Shown piece by piece: positions 57,712-64,000 of a stretch of 64,000 bases of DNA. The notes beneath the pieces were generated by a model. The model searched no databases. It worked only from the letters and a program-made list of their open reading frames with translations, and was not told the DNA's origin. Position numbers and translations under genes: made by a program. The stretch comes from Sagittula marina (lineage in GTDB: Bacteria; Pseudomonadota; Alphaproteobacteria; Rhodobacterales; Rhodobacteraceae). Numbering within the stretch: position 1 is the stretch's first letter; every line of letters starts with the position of its first letter. The stretch spans positions 16,626 through 80,625 of the forward strand of contig NZ_JACIEJ010000015.1 in assembly GCF_014196795.1 (NCBI RefSeq). Direction: 5' to 3'.

Positions 57712-58662
57712 ATGCTGACCTCGAAATGGGTGCAGCTGGCGGTTCTGGCGGTTCTGATCGCTGCCCTGCCGTTGCTGTTTCCGTCTGGATACTATTATCG
57801 CATCGGTGCGCTGATCTTTGTCAACGCGCTGGCCGTCACGGGGCTGGTGATCCTTGTGGGGTGGGCCGGTCAGATTTCCCTCGGCCACGCGGGGTTCGCC
57901 GGTATCGGAGCATACGCCTGCGCATTGGCGCCCGAGCATCTGGGCCTTCATCCTGTCGTCGCTATCGTACTCGGTATGGTCATCAGCGCGGGTTTGGCCG
58001 CCTTGATTGGAAAGCCGATCTTGCGACTGAAAGGGTATTACCTGGGCGTCGCGACCTTGGGGTTTGGCATTCTTGTGACCATGGTGCTGACGAATGAGCG
58101 GATCTGGACTGGCGGACCGGATGGCATGTCGGTCGCCAAGCTGGGACTGCGGGAGCTTTTGCGTGATATGGGAGTACGCGTGTCTGGCGGCGTGTTCTGG
58201 TACTGGGCTTGCGGGATTGTCCTGCTGATCGGGGCGTGGCTTGCGCTCAATCTGTATAACAGCGCCACGGGCCGGGCGCTTCGGGCGCTGCATGGGTCAG
58301 AAGTCGCGGCCAGCACCATCGGCATCGACGTGCCGCGGCTGAAGCTTCAGGCCTTTGTCATCTCGGCTGTCTATGCCTCGGTTGCAGGCTCGCTGTTGGC
58401 GCTTCAGAACGGGTTTATCACTCCGGATGTCGCGGGTTTCATGCATTCGATCGAGATTGTGACGATGGCCGTTCTGGGCGGCGTCGGGTCGGTTGTGGGC
58501 GCGATCCTGGGCGCCGTGATCCTGACGCTTCTGCCTCAGGTGCTGACAGTCTTTGCCGAATACGAACAGCTGGTGCTGGGCGCGGTCATGATCCTTGTCA
58601 TGATATTCCTGCCGCGGGGTCTGTTGCCGTCCATCGCTGCCCGCCTGAAAAGGAAACCATGA
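57712..58662 (+). CDS. LivM-like ABC permease
   Basis: 316-aa permease, partner of the LivH-like subunit. The diagnostic segment GLVILVGWAGQISLGHAGFAGIGAYACAL (about residues 43-70) is present. ATG 57712 lies 2 bp after the previous stop. The stop overlaps the next ATG. Confidence 0.92.
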   Translation: MLTSKWVQLAVLAVLIAALPLLFPSGYYYRIGALIFVNALAVTGLVILVGWAGQISLGHAGFAGIGAYACALAPEHLGLHPVVAIVLGMVISAGLAALIGKPILRLKGYYLGVATLGFGILVTMVLTNERIWTGGPDGMSVAKLGLRELLRDMGVRVSGGVFWYWACGIVLLIGAWLALNLYNSATGRALRALHGSEVAASTIGIDVPRLKLQAFVISAVYASVAGSLLALQNGFITPDVAGFMHSIEIVTMAVLGGVGSVVGAILGAVILTLLPQVLTVFAEYEQLVLGAVMILVMIFLPRGLLPSIAARLKRKP

Positions 58663-59441
58663 TGACCCTGCTACACATAGAAGGTTTGGGCATAAACTTT
58701 GGCGGATTAAAAGCCGTCGATAATGTCAGCTTTGCAGCCGCAGCCGGTCAGGTCACCTCGGTTATCGGACCGAACGGGGCGGGAAAGACCACGTTGTTCA
58801 ACATGATTTCCGGCGTCTACACCCCCGGTTCCGGTCGCGTGGCGCTGGACGGCGATAATGTCACCGGTATTCATCCCAGCCAGCTTGCACGGCGCGGTCT
58901 GTCGCGGACCTTCCAGAACCTGCAGATTTTTCAGGACATGAGCGTTCTGGACAATGCGCTTGCAGGGTTTCATCTGTCAGAGCGTGGGTCCGTCTGGGGT
59001 GATATGCTGTCTTTGCCGGCCGCACGTCGTCGTGCACGAGACGCCCGTGATGGCGCTATGAAACTGCTTAAACGTGTGCGTCTGGACGATCTCGCGTCAG
59101 AGGTGGCCGGCAACCTGTCCTATGGTCAGCTCAAACGGTTGGAGATCGCACGCGCCCTTGGCGTCGGCCCGCGCGTCCTGTTGCTGGACGAACCAGCCGC
59201 AGGATGCAACGCGGTTGAAACCGAAGAGATCGACACACTCATTGCCGAACTCGCCGCGTCGGGCATCGCTGTGCTGCTGGTTGAACATGACATGAAGCTT
59301 GTCATGCGCATTTCGCATCACGTGGTGGTTCTGGACCACGGACAGATGATTGCCGAAGGCGATCCTGAATCGGTCAGTCAGAACCCCGAGGTCATCAAAG
59401 CGTATCTAGGAACGGAGGCCGTGGACAATGTTGCAGGTTAG
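58659..59441 (+). CDS. LivG-like ABC ATPase
   Basis: 260-aa ATPase with Walker A GPNGAGKTT (about residues 37-45), Walker B VLLLDEPAAG and the C-terminal loop VSQNPEVIKAYLG. The ABC signature reads LSYGQ instead of LSGGQ, a common LivG variant. ATG 58659 overlaps the livM stop. Confidence 0.92.
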   Translation: MMTLLHIEGLGINFGGLKAVDNVSFAAAAGQVTSVIGPNGAGKTTLFNMISGVYTPGSGRVALDGDNVTGIHPSQLARRGLSRTFQNLQIFQDMSVLDNALAGFHLSERGSVWGDMLSLPAARRRARDARDGAMKLLKRVRLDDLASEVAGNLSYGQLKRLEIARALGVGPRVLLLDEPAAGCNAVETEEIDTLIAELAASGIAVLLVEHDMKLVMRISHHVVVLDHGQMIAEGDPESVSQNPEVIKAYLGTEAVDNVAG

Positions 59442-60129
59442 TGGACTACGCTCGGCTTATGGCCGGATCGAAGTATTGCACGACATTGACCTGACGGTTG
59501 GTGCAGGCGAGATCGTGACCCTTGTCGGGGCCAATGGCGCCGGCAAGACGACCTTGCTGAAATGCCTGTCCGGCACGCAGCCGGTCACCGGCGGCACTGT
59601 GCAGTTCGAGGGGGCCGACATCACCGGACTGGCGGCGCACAAACGTCCCGGTCTTGGCCTCGCACAATCGCCGGAGGGGCGGCAGATCTTTACAAGTCTC
59701 AGCGTCGCGGAAAACCTGCGGCTGGGAGCCTATAATTTCAAAGATGCCCGTGTCGCGTCGGATATCGACGAAGCCTATGCGATGTTTCCGATCCTCAAGG
59801 AAAAGCGCAATCTGCCGGCGGGGGGCCTGTCAGGCGGGCAGCAGCAGATGCTTGCGATGGCCCGTGCGCTTATGGCGCGGCCCAAGTGCCTTTTGCTGGA
59901 CGAGCCGTCGATGGGTCTGGCCCCGATCATCGTTCAGCAGATCTTTGATGTGATCGTTAGCCTCAAGGCGCGCGGCGTGACCGTTTTTCTGGTCGAACAG
60001 AATGCCTATGGCGCTCTTCGCATTGCCGACCGTGGCTATGTCATGGAAACGGGCCGGATCACGATTGAGGGGCGCGCGGCGGAGCTGCTGGCCGATCCGC
60101 GTATCCGCGAGGCCTATCTCGGCGTCTGA
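59428..60129 (+). CDS. LivF-like ABC ATPase
   Basis: 233-aa second ATPase, with Walker A GANGAGKTT, signature LSGGQQQMLAMARAL and Walker B CLLLDEPSMGLAP. It starts 14 bp inside the livG end. Last clearly recognisable gene of the paaN-transporter operon. Confidence 0.93.
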   Translation: MLQVSGLRSAYGRIEVLHDIDLTVGAGEIVTLVGANGAGKTTLLKCLSGTQPVTGGTVQFEGADITGLAAHKRPGLGLAQSPEGRQIFTSLSVAENLRLGAYNFKDARVASDIDEAYAMFPILKEKRNLPAGGLSGGQQQMLAMARALMARPKCLLLDEPSMGLAPIIVQQIFDVIVSLKARGVTVFLVEQNAYGALRIADRGYVMETGRITIEGRAAELLADPRIREAYLGV

Positions 60130-60130
60130 A

Positions 60131-60259
60131 ATGACCGAACTGAAAACCGCGATCACCGATGGCATCGCCACACTCAAGGGGGACACTCCACAGGTAGACG
60201 GGATCTCGACCGCAGTGCGTCAGGCGCTTTGGCAGGCGGCGGTTGACGTGCTTGCTTAG
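60131..60259 (+). CDS. Small 42-aa ORF at the operon end, unknown
   Basis: Starts 1 bp after the livF stop and reads MTELKTAITDGIATLKG, ending WQAAVDVLA. Coding-like composition, no family recognised. It could be a truncated remnant of a larger gene that belonged to the operon. Its stop overlaps the stop of the minus-strand small frame. Confidence 0.4.
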   Translation: MTELKTAITDGIATLKGDTPQVDGISTAVRQALWQAAVDVLA

Positions 60260-60450
60260 ACGGTCGCCACGATCCTGTCGTTTCCGAGGCAGTCCTCGTT
60301 TTGCCGTTGCCGCACATCGCGCCAGCAAACCAGTTGCCCCACGATGAAGTTGCCGCGCACCTTGTGGACGGCATGGCGGCGCAAGGGCAGGGGCTTCCAA
60401 GCGAAGGGAACGCGGCCCACCCGACAGGCATCGATCTTGTCGAACCCCAT
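60256..60450 (-). CDS. Small 64-aa basic ORF, unknown
   Basis: Reads MGFDKIDACRVGRVPFAWKPL and ends GNDRIVATV. Third codon positions are strongly G/C and a ribosome site AAGGTGGGA lies upstream, supporting coding. Basic, with three cysteines; family unknown. It converges on the 42-aa frame and would need a promoter in the short 66 bp before the bidirectional terminator. Confidence 0.45.
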   Translation of the reverse strand: MGFDKIDACRVGRVPFAWKPLPLRRHAVHKVRGNFIVGQLVCWRDVRQRQNEDCLGNDRIVATV

Positions 60451-60516
60451 GAGTATGGCTTCCCACCTTGGAATGGCAGACCGATGTTTGCGCGCCGCTA
60501 AACGCCCGGCATGTCG

Positions 60517-60552
60517 AAAAAAGGCCCCGTGATTTCACCACGGGGCCTTTTT
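60517..60552. terminator. Bidirectional intrinsic terminator
   Basis: GGCCCCGTG/CACGGGGCC stem with a 7-nt loop, extended by five A-T pairs to a T-run on each strand. It can end the plus-strand paaN-transporter transcript and the minus-strand amine oxidase transcript. Confidence 0.9.
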
Positions 60553-60605
60553 CTTCTCAGGATTTGTTGCGGTCACCCGGCACCATAAGATGCCGGGTCA
60601 TGACA

Positions 60606-62576
60606 TTATTTGCGCAAGCTGATCGCCGGGTTCATCGCAAAGTAGTTGTGCGGCATGATGTGAACCTGCTTCCATTCCGTCGACATGACAGGCCAATCCT
60701 CCATCCGGGGGATGTGATGAAAGCCTGCGGTGAACCAGGTCACGATGTCCTTGTTTTGCAAGGCTTCGTCGCCGGAATAGGAGGCAAGCGTCTCACTGCC
60801 GTCTGACTGCATGGCATAGGTGCCGCCAGCGTAGCGCTCATCATCCTTGTAAACCGTGTTCCACACAGAATTTTCGATCCAACGGTTCCGCATGAACGGC
60901 GGGTCGTTGGCAAAGTCGAAGGGACCGTAGGCGATGGAACCGTGATGGATCATATACCCCGGCGTGTGACCGAGATAGCTCTCGCGGTTCGGATTTTCGA
61001 CCATGAAGTACCGCGGTTTCATCGCGGAGATCTGATAGGTCGCCTCGGCCTCTGTCATTGGCATGGTTTCGGCGACTTCCCACATGGAACGCCGAGGGCT
61101 GTCGTCTGCGACCTCGGCCGGAACGATATCCATCGTCATGAACTTGTTGTCCGGTTGATCGATATCGAAATCTATGCGGAAGTTGAAGTAATGGTCATGG
61201 TTCGCAGCCACGAGGTTCGGTGCGATCAATGTCCCGTGCTTGGTGTCGTCGGCAGCGGTGGCATCATTCATCGACGTGGATTCGACGCCTTTCACCGCGT
61301 CCAGGCCGGTCGCCCCGACCATGATCCGCATCTCGCCGTTCTGCTCAAAGCGGTAATCGATCAGATAGTCATAGTTCCCAACCTCGGAGGCCGTGCGCAC
61401 CACCAACTCGGTGTGGGGACGCCCCTCGGCGGGAACAAAGTTGTCGGGCGTTTGGGCGAAGACCTCGAAGTGACGCCAGGCCGGATCACCGGTGGAGCGT
61501 TCGAAAATGCAAATGGCATCCGGAATCTCCATCGCCTGACCGGCATCGTCATTGACGACCGCAGGCATGAAGGTCGCGTATTCCGGGCAGTCGATGCCAG
61601 GGGTCAGCGGCGTCAGGAACAGGCCAAAGCCATATTCACCGCTGTCCATATAGGTGCGCCAGTACCAGTTGTCGTCTGGATCCATATAGGGAACGAACAC
61701 TTCGGACAGGTGCGTCTGGTAGATGATATTGCGCCACGAATCCTGATCGTCGACGCGGATATCGGATATGACCAGACCGGGGCGCTTGTCGATGCGGGTG
61801 CGGAACTTCCAGATATCCCAAGTGATCTCGCTGCCGTCGATGGTAAAGTTCGGATCGCCGGGCTGGCTGAGTTTCGCCGGATTGGTTTCTGCGCGCAGCG
61901 GCGTCCGCTCTGCGATCTCTTCTTCCGTATAGCCCCAAGGGTCGCTCGGCGTCGCCACGACGCCAGTGTCAACCACATCGGTAATCGTCGTGGTGTTCAG
62001 ATCATAGGTGGCGCTAAGCCCCTCGATCGGTTTTGCATAGAAATTCGAACCCGACGGCACGACGTAACAGGGGACCTTCATCAGCCGGTTGCCTTCGTAT
62101 TCCGGCGTCAGAAAGTTGCCGGCAGTCAGCGGCAGGCAGAACACCTGATCCGGTGTCAGATCGCGTTTGGCGAGCGCTTCGACCATCCGGTCGTCGGTCA
62201 GGGCTGCTTCCAATGCGCCGAGAAATTCGGTCAGCAATATCATTGGTTGACCGTTTGCATCGATCAGGCCGCTTTCTTCGACCTCCCCGCTGGTCAGGTT
62301 GACGATTGCCGATCCGAACCCGTCCTGTGAAGTATATTGAGCGAGGGCCTTGCGATCGATCTGGCTTTCTCCGTCCCAGGCCAGCATCTCCGCTTTGGGC
62401 GGCTCCTTCAGTTCAACCAGCGGAAAAAGGGTCTCGTCAGTAACGATGCCGGCGTCGCGCAGGATGGTGTTGACCTGTGCGTATTCGTCGGCTGTCAAAC
62501 CATCGAGCGGGTAACTTTGCGCAAATGCGGGACCGGCGGCGAGGGCCAGACACGCAGCTGTCAGAGTATGCTTCAT
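60606..62576 (-). CDS. Copper amine oxidase (primary-amine oxidase), periplasmic
   Basis: 656-aa enzyme that oxidises primary amines such as phenylethylamine or tyramine to aldehydes, ammonia and H2O2. A signal peptide (MKHTLTAACLALAAGPAFAQ) puts it in the periplasm. Tyr402 in the motif Asn401-Tyr-Asp-Tyr is the precursor of the topaquinone cofactor. The likely catalytic base is Asp311 in YMDSGEYGFG. The copper His-x-His is in AANHDHYF. Preceded by the AraC regulator in the same direction and by a TetR-type operator. Confidence 0.95.
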   Translation of the reverse strand: MKHTLTAACLALAAGPAFAQSYPLDGLTADEYAQVNTILRDAGIVTDETLFPLVELKEPPKAEMLAWDGESQIDRKALAQYTSQDGFGSAIVNLTSGEVEESGLIDANGQPMILLTEFLGALEAALTDDRMVEALAKRDLTPDQVFCLPLTAGNFLTPEYEGNRLMKVPCYVVPSGSNFYAKPIEGLSATYDLNTTTITDVVDTGVVATPSDPWGYTEEEIAERTPLRAETNPAKLSQPGDPNFTIDGSEITWDIWKFRTRIDKRPGLVISDIRVDDQDSWRNIIYQTHLSEVFVPYMDPDDNWYWRTYMDSGEYGFGLFLTPLTPGIDCPEYATFMPAVVNDDAGQAMEIPDAICIFERSTGDPAWRHFEVFAQTPDNFVPAEGRPHTELVVRTASEVGNYDYLIDYRFEQNGEMRIMVGATGLDAVKGVESTSMNDATAADDTKHGTLIAPNLVAANHDHYFNFRIDFDIDQPDNKFMTMDIVPAEVADDSPRRSMWEVAETMPMTEAEATYQISAMKPRYFMVENPNRESYLGHTPGYMIHHGSIAYGPFDFANDPPFMRNRWIENSVWNTVYKDDERYAGGTYAMQSDGSETLASYSGDEALQNKDIVTWFTAGFHHIPRMEDWPVMSTEWKQVHIMPHNYFAMNPAISLRK

Positions 62577-62605
62577 TGTTCACTCCATGTTGGATTTATT
62601 CGTTG

Positions 62606-62619
62606 ACCGGTCGGTCGAT
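62606..62619. promoter_or_regulatory. TetR-type operator upstream of the amine oxidase
   Basis: ACCGGTCGGTCGAT matches ACCG-NN-CG-NN-CGGT except one base. It lies 29 bp upstream of the amine oxidase start, a place where binding would block transcription. The near-identical site upstream of paaN/paaG suggests control by the same regulator. Confidence 0.55.
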
Positions 62620-62686
62620 TTAACCGGTGGAGTTACCTTAAACGGAAATCGCGTGGGTCATTTGACATTTCCGGCAATCTGGACCG

Positions 62687-63658
62687 TCAGGCCTGGAGGC
62701 GTATGGCTTCCGGTGTCATGCCGAACCATCGCCGTGCAGCACGGGTAAATGCGGAGTGCTCGGAATATCCCAGCCGCCAGGCGATCTCTGCCAAGGGCAG
62801 GTCGGTCTTCTGCAGCAGCAGGGTTGAGGTCTCAGCCCGGCATTTGTCGACGACGCGGCGATAGCTCGTCCTTTCTGATTGCAATTGAAGCCGCAATGAC
62901 CGGTCCGAAAGTTTCAATTCCGTTGCAATATCAGCCTGATCAAGAGGTTCGCGGCCCAACCGCGATAGGATTTCGGTCCGGCATCTGTCTGCTGTACTTT
63001 GGCTGGCGCGAAGACCGCGCAACGCTTCAGAGAGCGAGGTTTCCATATCACCAGAGATTTGACCGTTTTGCGCAGCGGCAGGTTCGGCGCGGCTGTCCAG
63101 GGCGGACAATGGCAAAAACATCGTATTGCAGATCTCGTTCGACGCCACAGGGCAGCCAAGCTGCCGCTTCAGTCTTTCTCCGGCCGCATCGGGGGCATGT
63201 TCGAACCGCAGGTCCATTATGCTGGCAACGTCCGGTAGATAATGGCGGACGATGCCGAAAATCAGACCCATGGTAAGTTCTGCGTCTGCTTGGCGCGGCC
63301 AGATGTTGGGATCAAGAACGCGGTAAGTCACCTCTACCACGGATCCTTGCGGCACAACCGACAACAGCGCGCCGCTTTGGATCAAGGGGAAGACACGTTG
63401 CAAGGCCATCAAGGAGTCGCCCAGCGTCGGAGCCGCAAGAATGGCCTGGCCTGCGGGCCCAAGATTTGCCAAATCGTACTGCGCACCGACGTTCCAAAAG
63501 AGGCTTCCATCCAGCGTCATCGACCGGGCGCGTTGCAATACGGATACGAAATCGGTTAGCCGAACCATTCCAATGTCGGCCATCGACCCTACGACAGCGT
63601 CGGGAATGACGTCGGAAAATGCCTTGAACGGCGAATCAATGATCCAGTCCACTGCCAT
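62687..63658 (-). CDS. AraC-family transcriptional regulator
   Basis: 323-aa protein with an N-terminal arabinose-binding-like domain of the OruR/ArgR type and a C-terminal AraC DNA-binding domain (about residues 225-323). The second helix-turn-helix reads LPLAEIAWRLGYSEHSAFTRAARRWFGMTPEAIR. It is encoded directly upstream of and codirectional with the amine oxidase, whose activation is its likely role. Confidence 0.88.
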   Translation of the reverse strand: MAVDWIIDSPFKAFSDVIPDAVVGSMADIGMVRLTDFVSVLQRARSMTLDGSLFWNVGAQYDLANLGPAGQAILAAPTLGDSLMALQRVFPLIQSGALLSVVPQGSVVEVTYRVLDPNIWPRQADAELTMGLIFGIVRHYLPDVASIMDLRFEHAPDAAGERLKRQLGCPVASNEICNTMFLPLSALDSRAEPAAAQNGQISGDMETSLSEALRGLRASQSTADRCRTEILSRLGREPLDQADIATELKLSDRSLRLQLQSERTSYRRVVDKCRAETSTLLLQKTDLPLAEIAWRLGYSEHSAFTRAARRWFGMTPEAIRLQA

Positions 63659-63868
63659 GCAACCTCCCGATTTTGTTCGGCAACCTGTCGAAGCGGTCCT
63701 TCTGGTTTCGCAATCAAACTGATCTTAGGCGTTCAATCGTGTTCAGCAAACAGCGCATTGCGGCCCGGACAAGTGCTTCGGTAGGTTGCGAAAATTCAGG
63801 CGGAGGAAAAGAACTGCTGCCGTTTTATGTTGCACGCCCGATTCCTTAAGCTGAACCAAATTTCTAGT

Positions 63869-64000
63869 TCATGTTGACAAATAGCGGATCCAAAGCCTGA
63901 TCGAGGTGATGTCGACGAAGCCGAGGAAGCTCTCTGCGGTCTTATCGTAACGAGTGGCAACTCGGCGGGCGTTCTTCAGCTTGTTGAAGCACCGTTCAAC
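63869..64000 (-). CDS. IS5-family transposase, C-terminal part (runs off the window)
   Basis: Minus-strand frame reading VERCFNKLKNARRVATRYDKT and ending LSTSTOP. The N-K-L-K-x-x-R-x-x-A-T-R-Y-D-K pattern is the conserved end of IS5-group DDE transposases. The stop is TGA at 63871-63869. It continues beyond the right edge, so whether it is intact cannot be judged. Confidence 0.85.
   Translation of the reverse strand, partial: VERCFNKLKNARRVATRYDKTAESFLGFVDITSIRLWIRYLST

Noticed and set aside
60942..62330. 462-codon plus-strand frame antisense to the amine oxidase
   Set aside because: The amine oxidase has a signal peptide and the topaquinone motif; the antisense frame has no recognisable domain.

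Overview
The window comes from a G+C-rich alphaproteobacterium of the Rhodobacterales (Roseobacter-type), most likely an aerobic anoxygenic phototroph. The left half (1 to about 31.7 kb) is a photosynthesis gene cluster in Rhodobacter-like order: bchB(partial)-bchN-bchF (minus), ppaA-ppsR-bchG-pucC-like-bchP-idi (plus), bchO-bchD-bchI-crtA (minus), crtI-crtB-tspO (plus), crtC-crtD (minus), crtE-crtF-bchC-bchX-bchY-bchZ-pufQ-pufB-pufA-pufL-pufM-pufC (plus), then dxs. It has genes for bacteriochlorophyll a, spheroidene-type carotenoids and the LH1/reaction-centre polypeptides with a tetrahaem cytochrome. The anaerobic cyclase gene bchE, bchJ and pufX are not in this segment. Seven exact TGT-N12-ACA palindromes plus one degenerate copy lie in five promoter regions, consistent with PpsR repression; the PpsR gene is inside the cluster.

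A gene-poor stretch (31.67-33.09 kb) follows. Next is a minus-strand homoprotocatechuate meta-cleavage cluster, hpaF-hpaE-hpaD-hpaI-hpaR (33.1-37.4 kb). From 37.5 to 42.0 kb lies a decayed accessory region: remnants of two different IS5-family transposases, one matched pair of terminal inverted repeats, an intact SnoaL-like gene between the remnants, a cupin pseudogene next to an intact cupin paralogue, an AmgK-like sugar kinase and an aldehyde dehydrogenase pseudogene.

The right part (42.3-62.6 kb) is a phenylacetate catabolic island. The plus-strand operon is paaJ-paaA-B-C-D-E, an extra ferritin-like gene, then paaZ. A minus-strand operon paaG-paaI-paaK and a TetR regulator is divergent from paaN and a complete branched-chain-amino-acid-type ABC transporter. 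A periplasmic copper amine oxidase and an AraC regulator follow, and the window ends in the 3' part of another IS5-family transposase.

The catabolic genes form a plausible route (inference): an aromatic amine is oxidised by the amine oxidase to an arylacetaldehyde, PaaN or another dehydrogenase gives the acid, phenylacetate goes through PaaK/PaaABCDE/PaaG/PaaZ/PaaJ, and hydroxylated derivatives go through the Hpa branch. A 14-bp palindrome of form ACCG-NN-CG-NN-CGGT in the paaG/paaN promoter region, and a 13/14 copy just upstream of the amine oxidase, suggest that one TetR regulator controls both. No tRNA, rRNA or CRISPR array was seen. All functional calls are from reading the sequence, without database searches.
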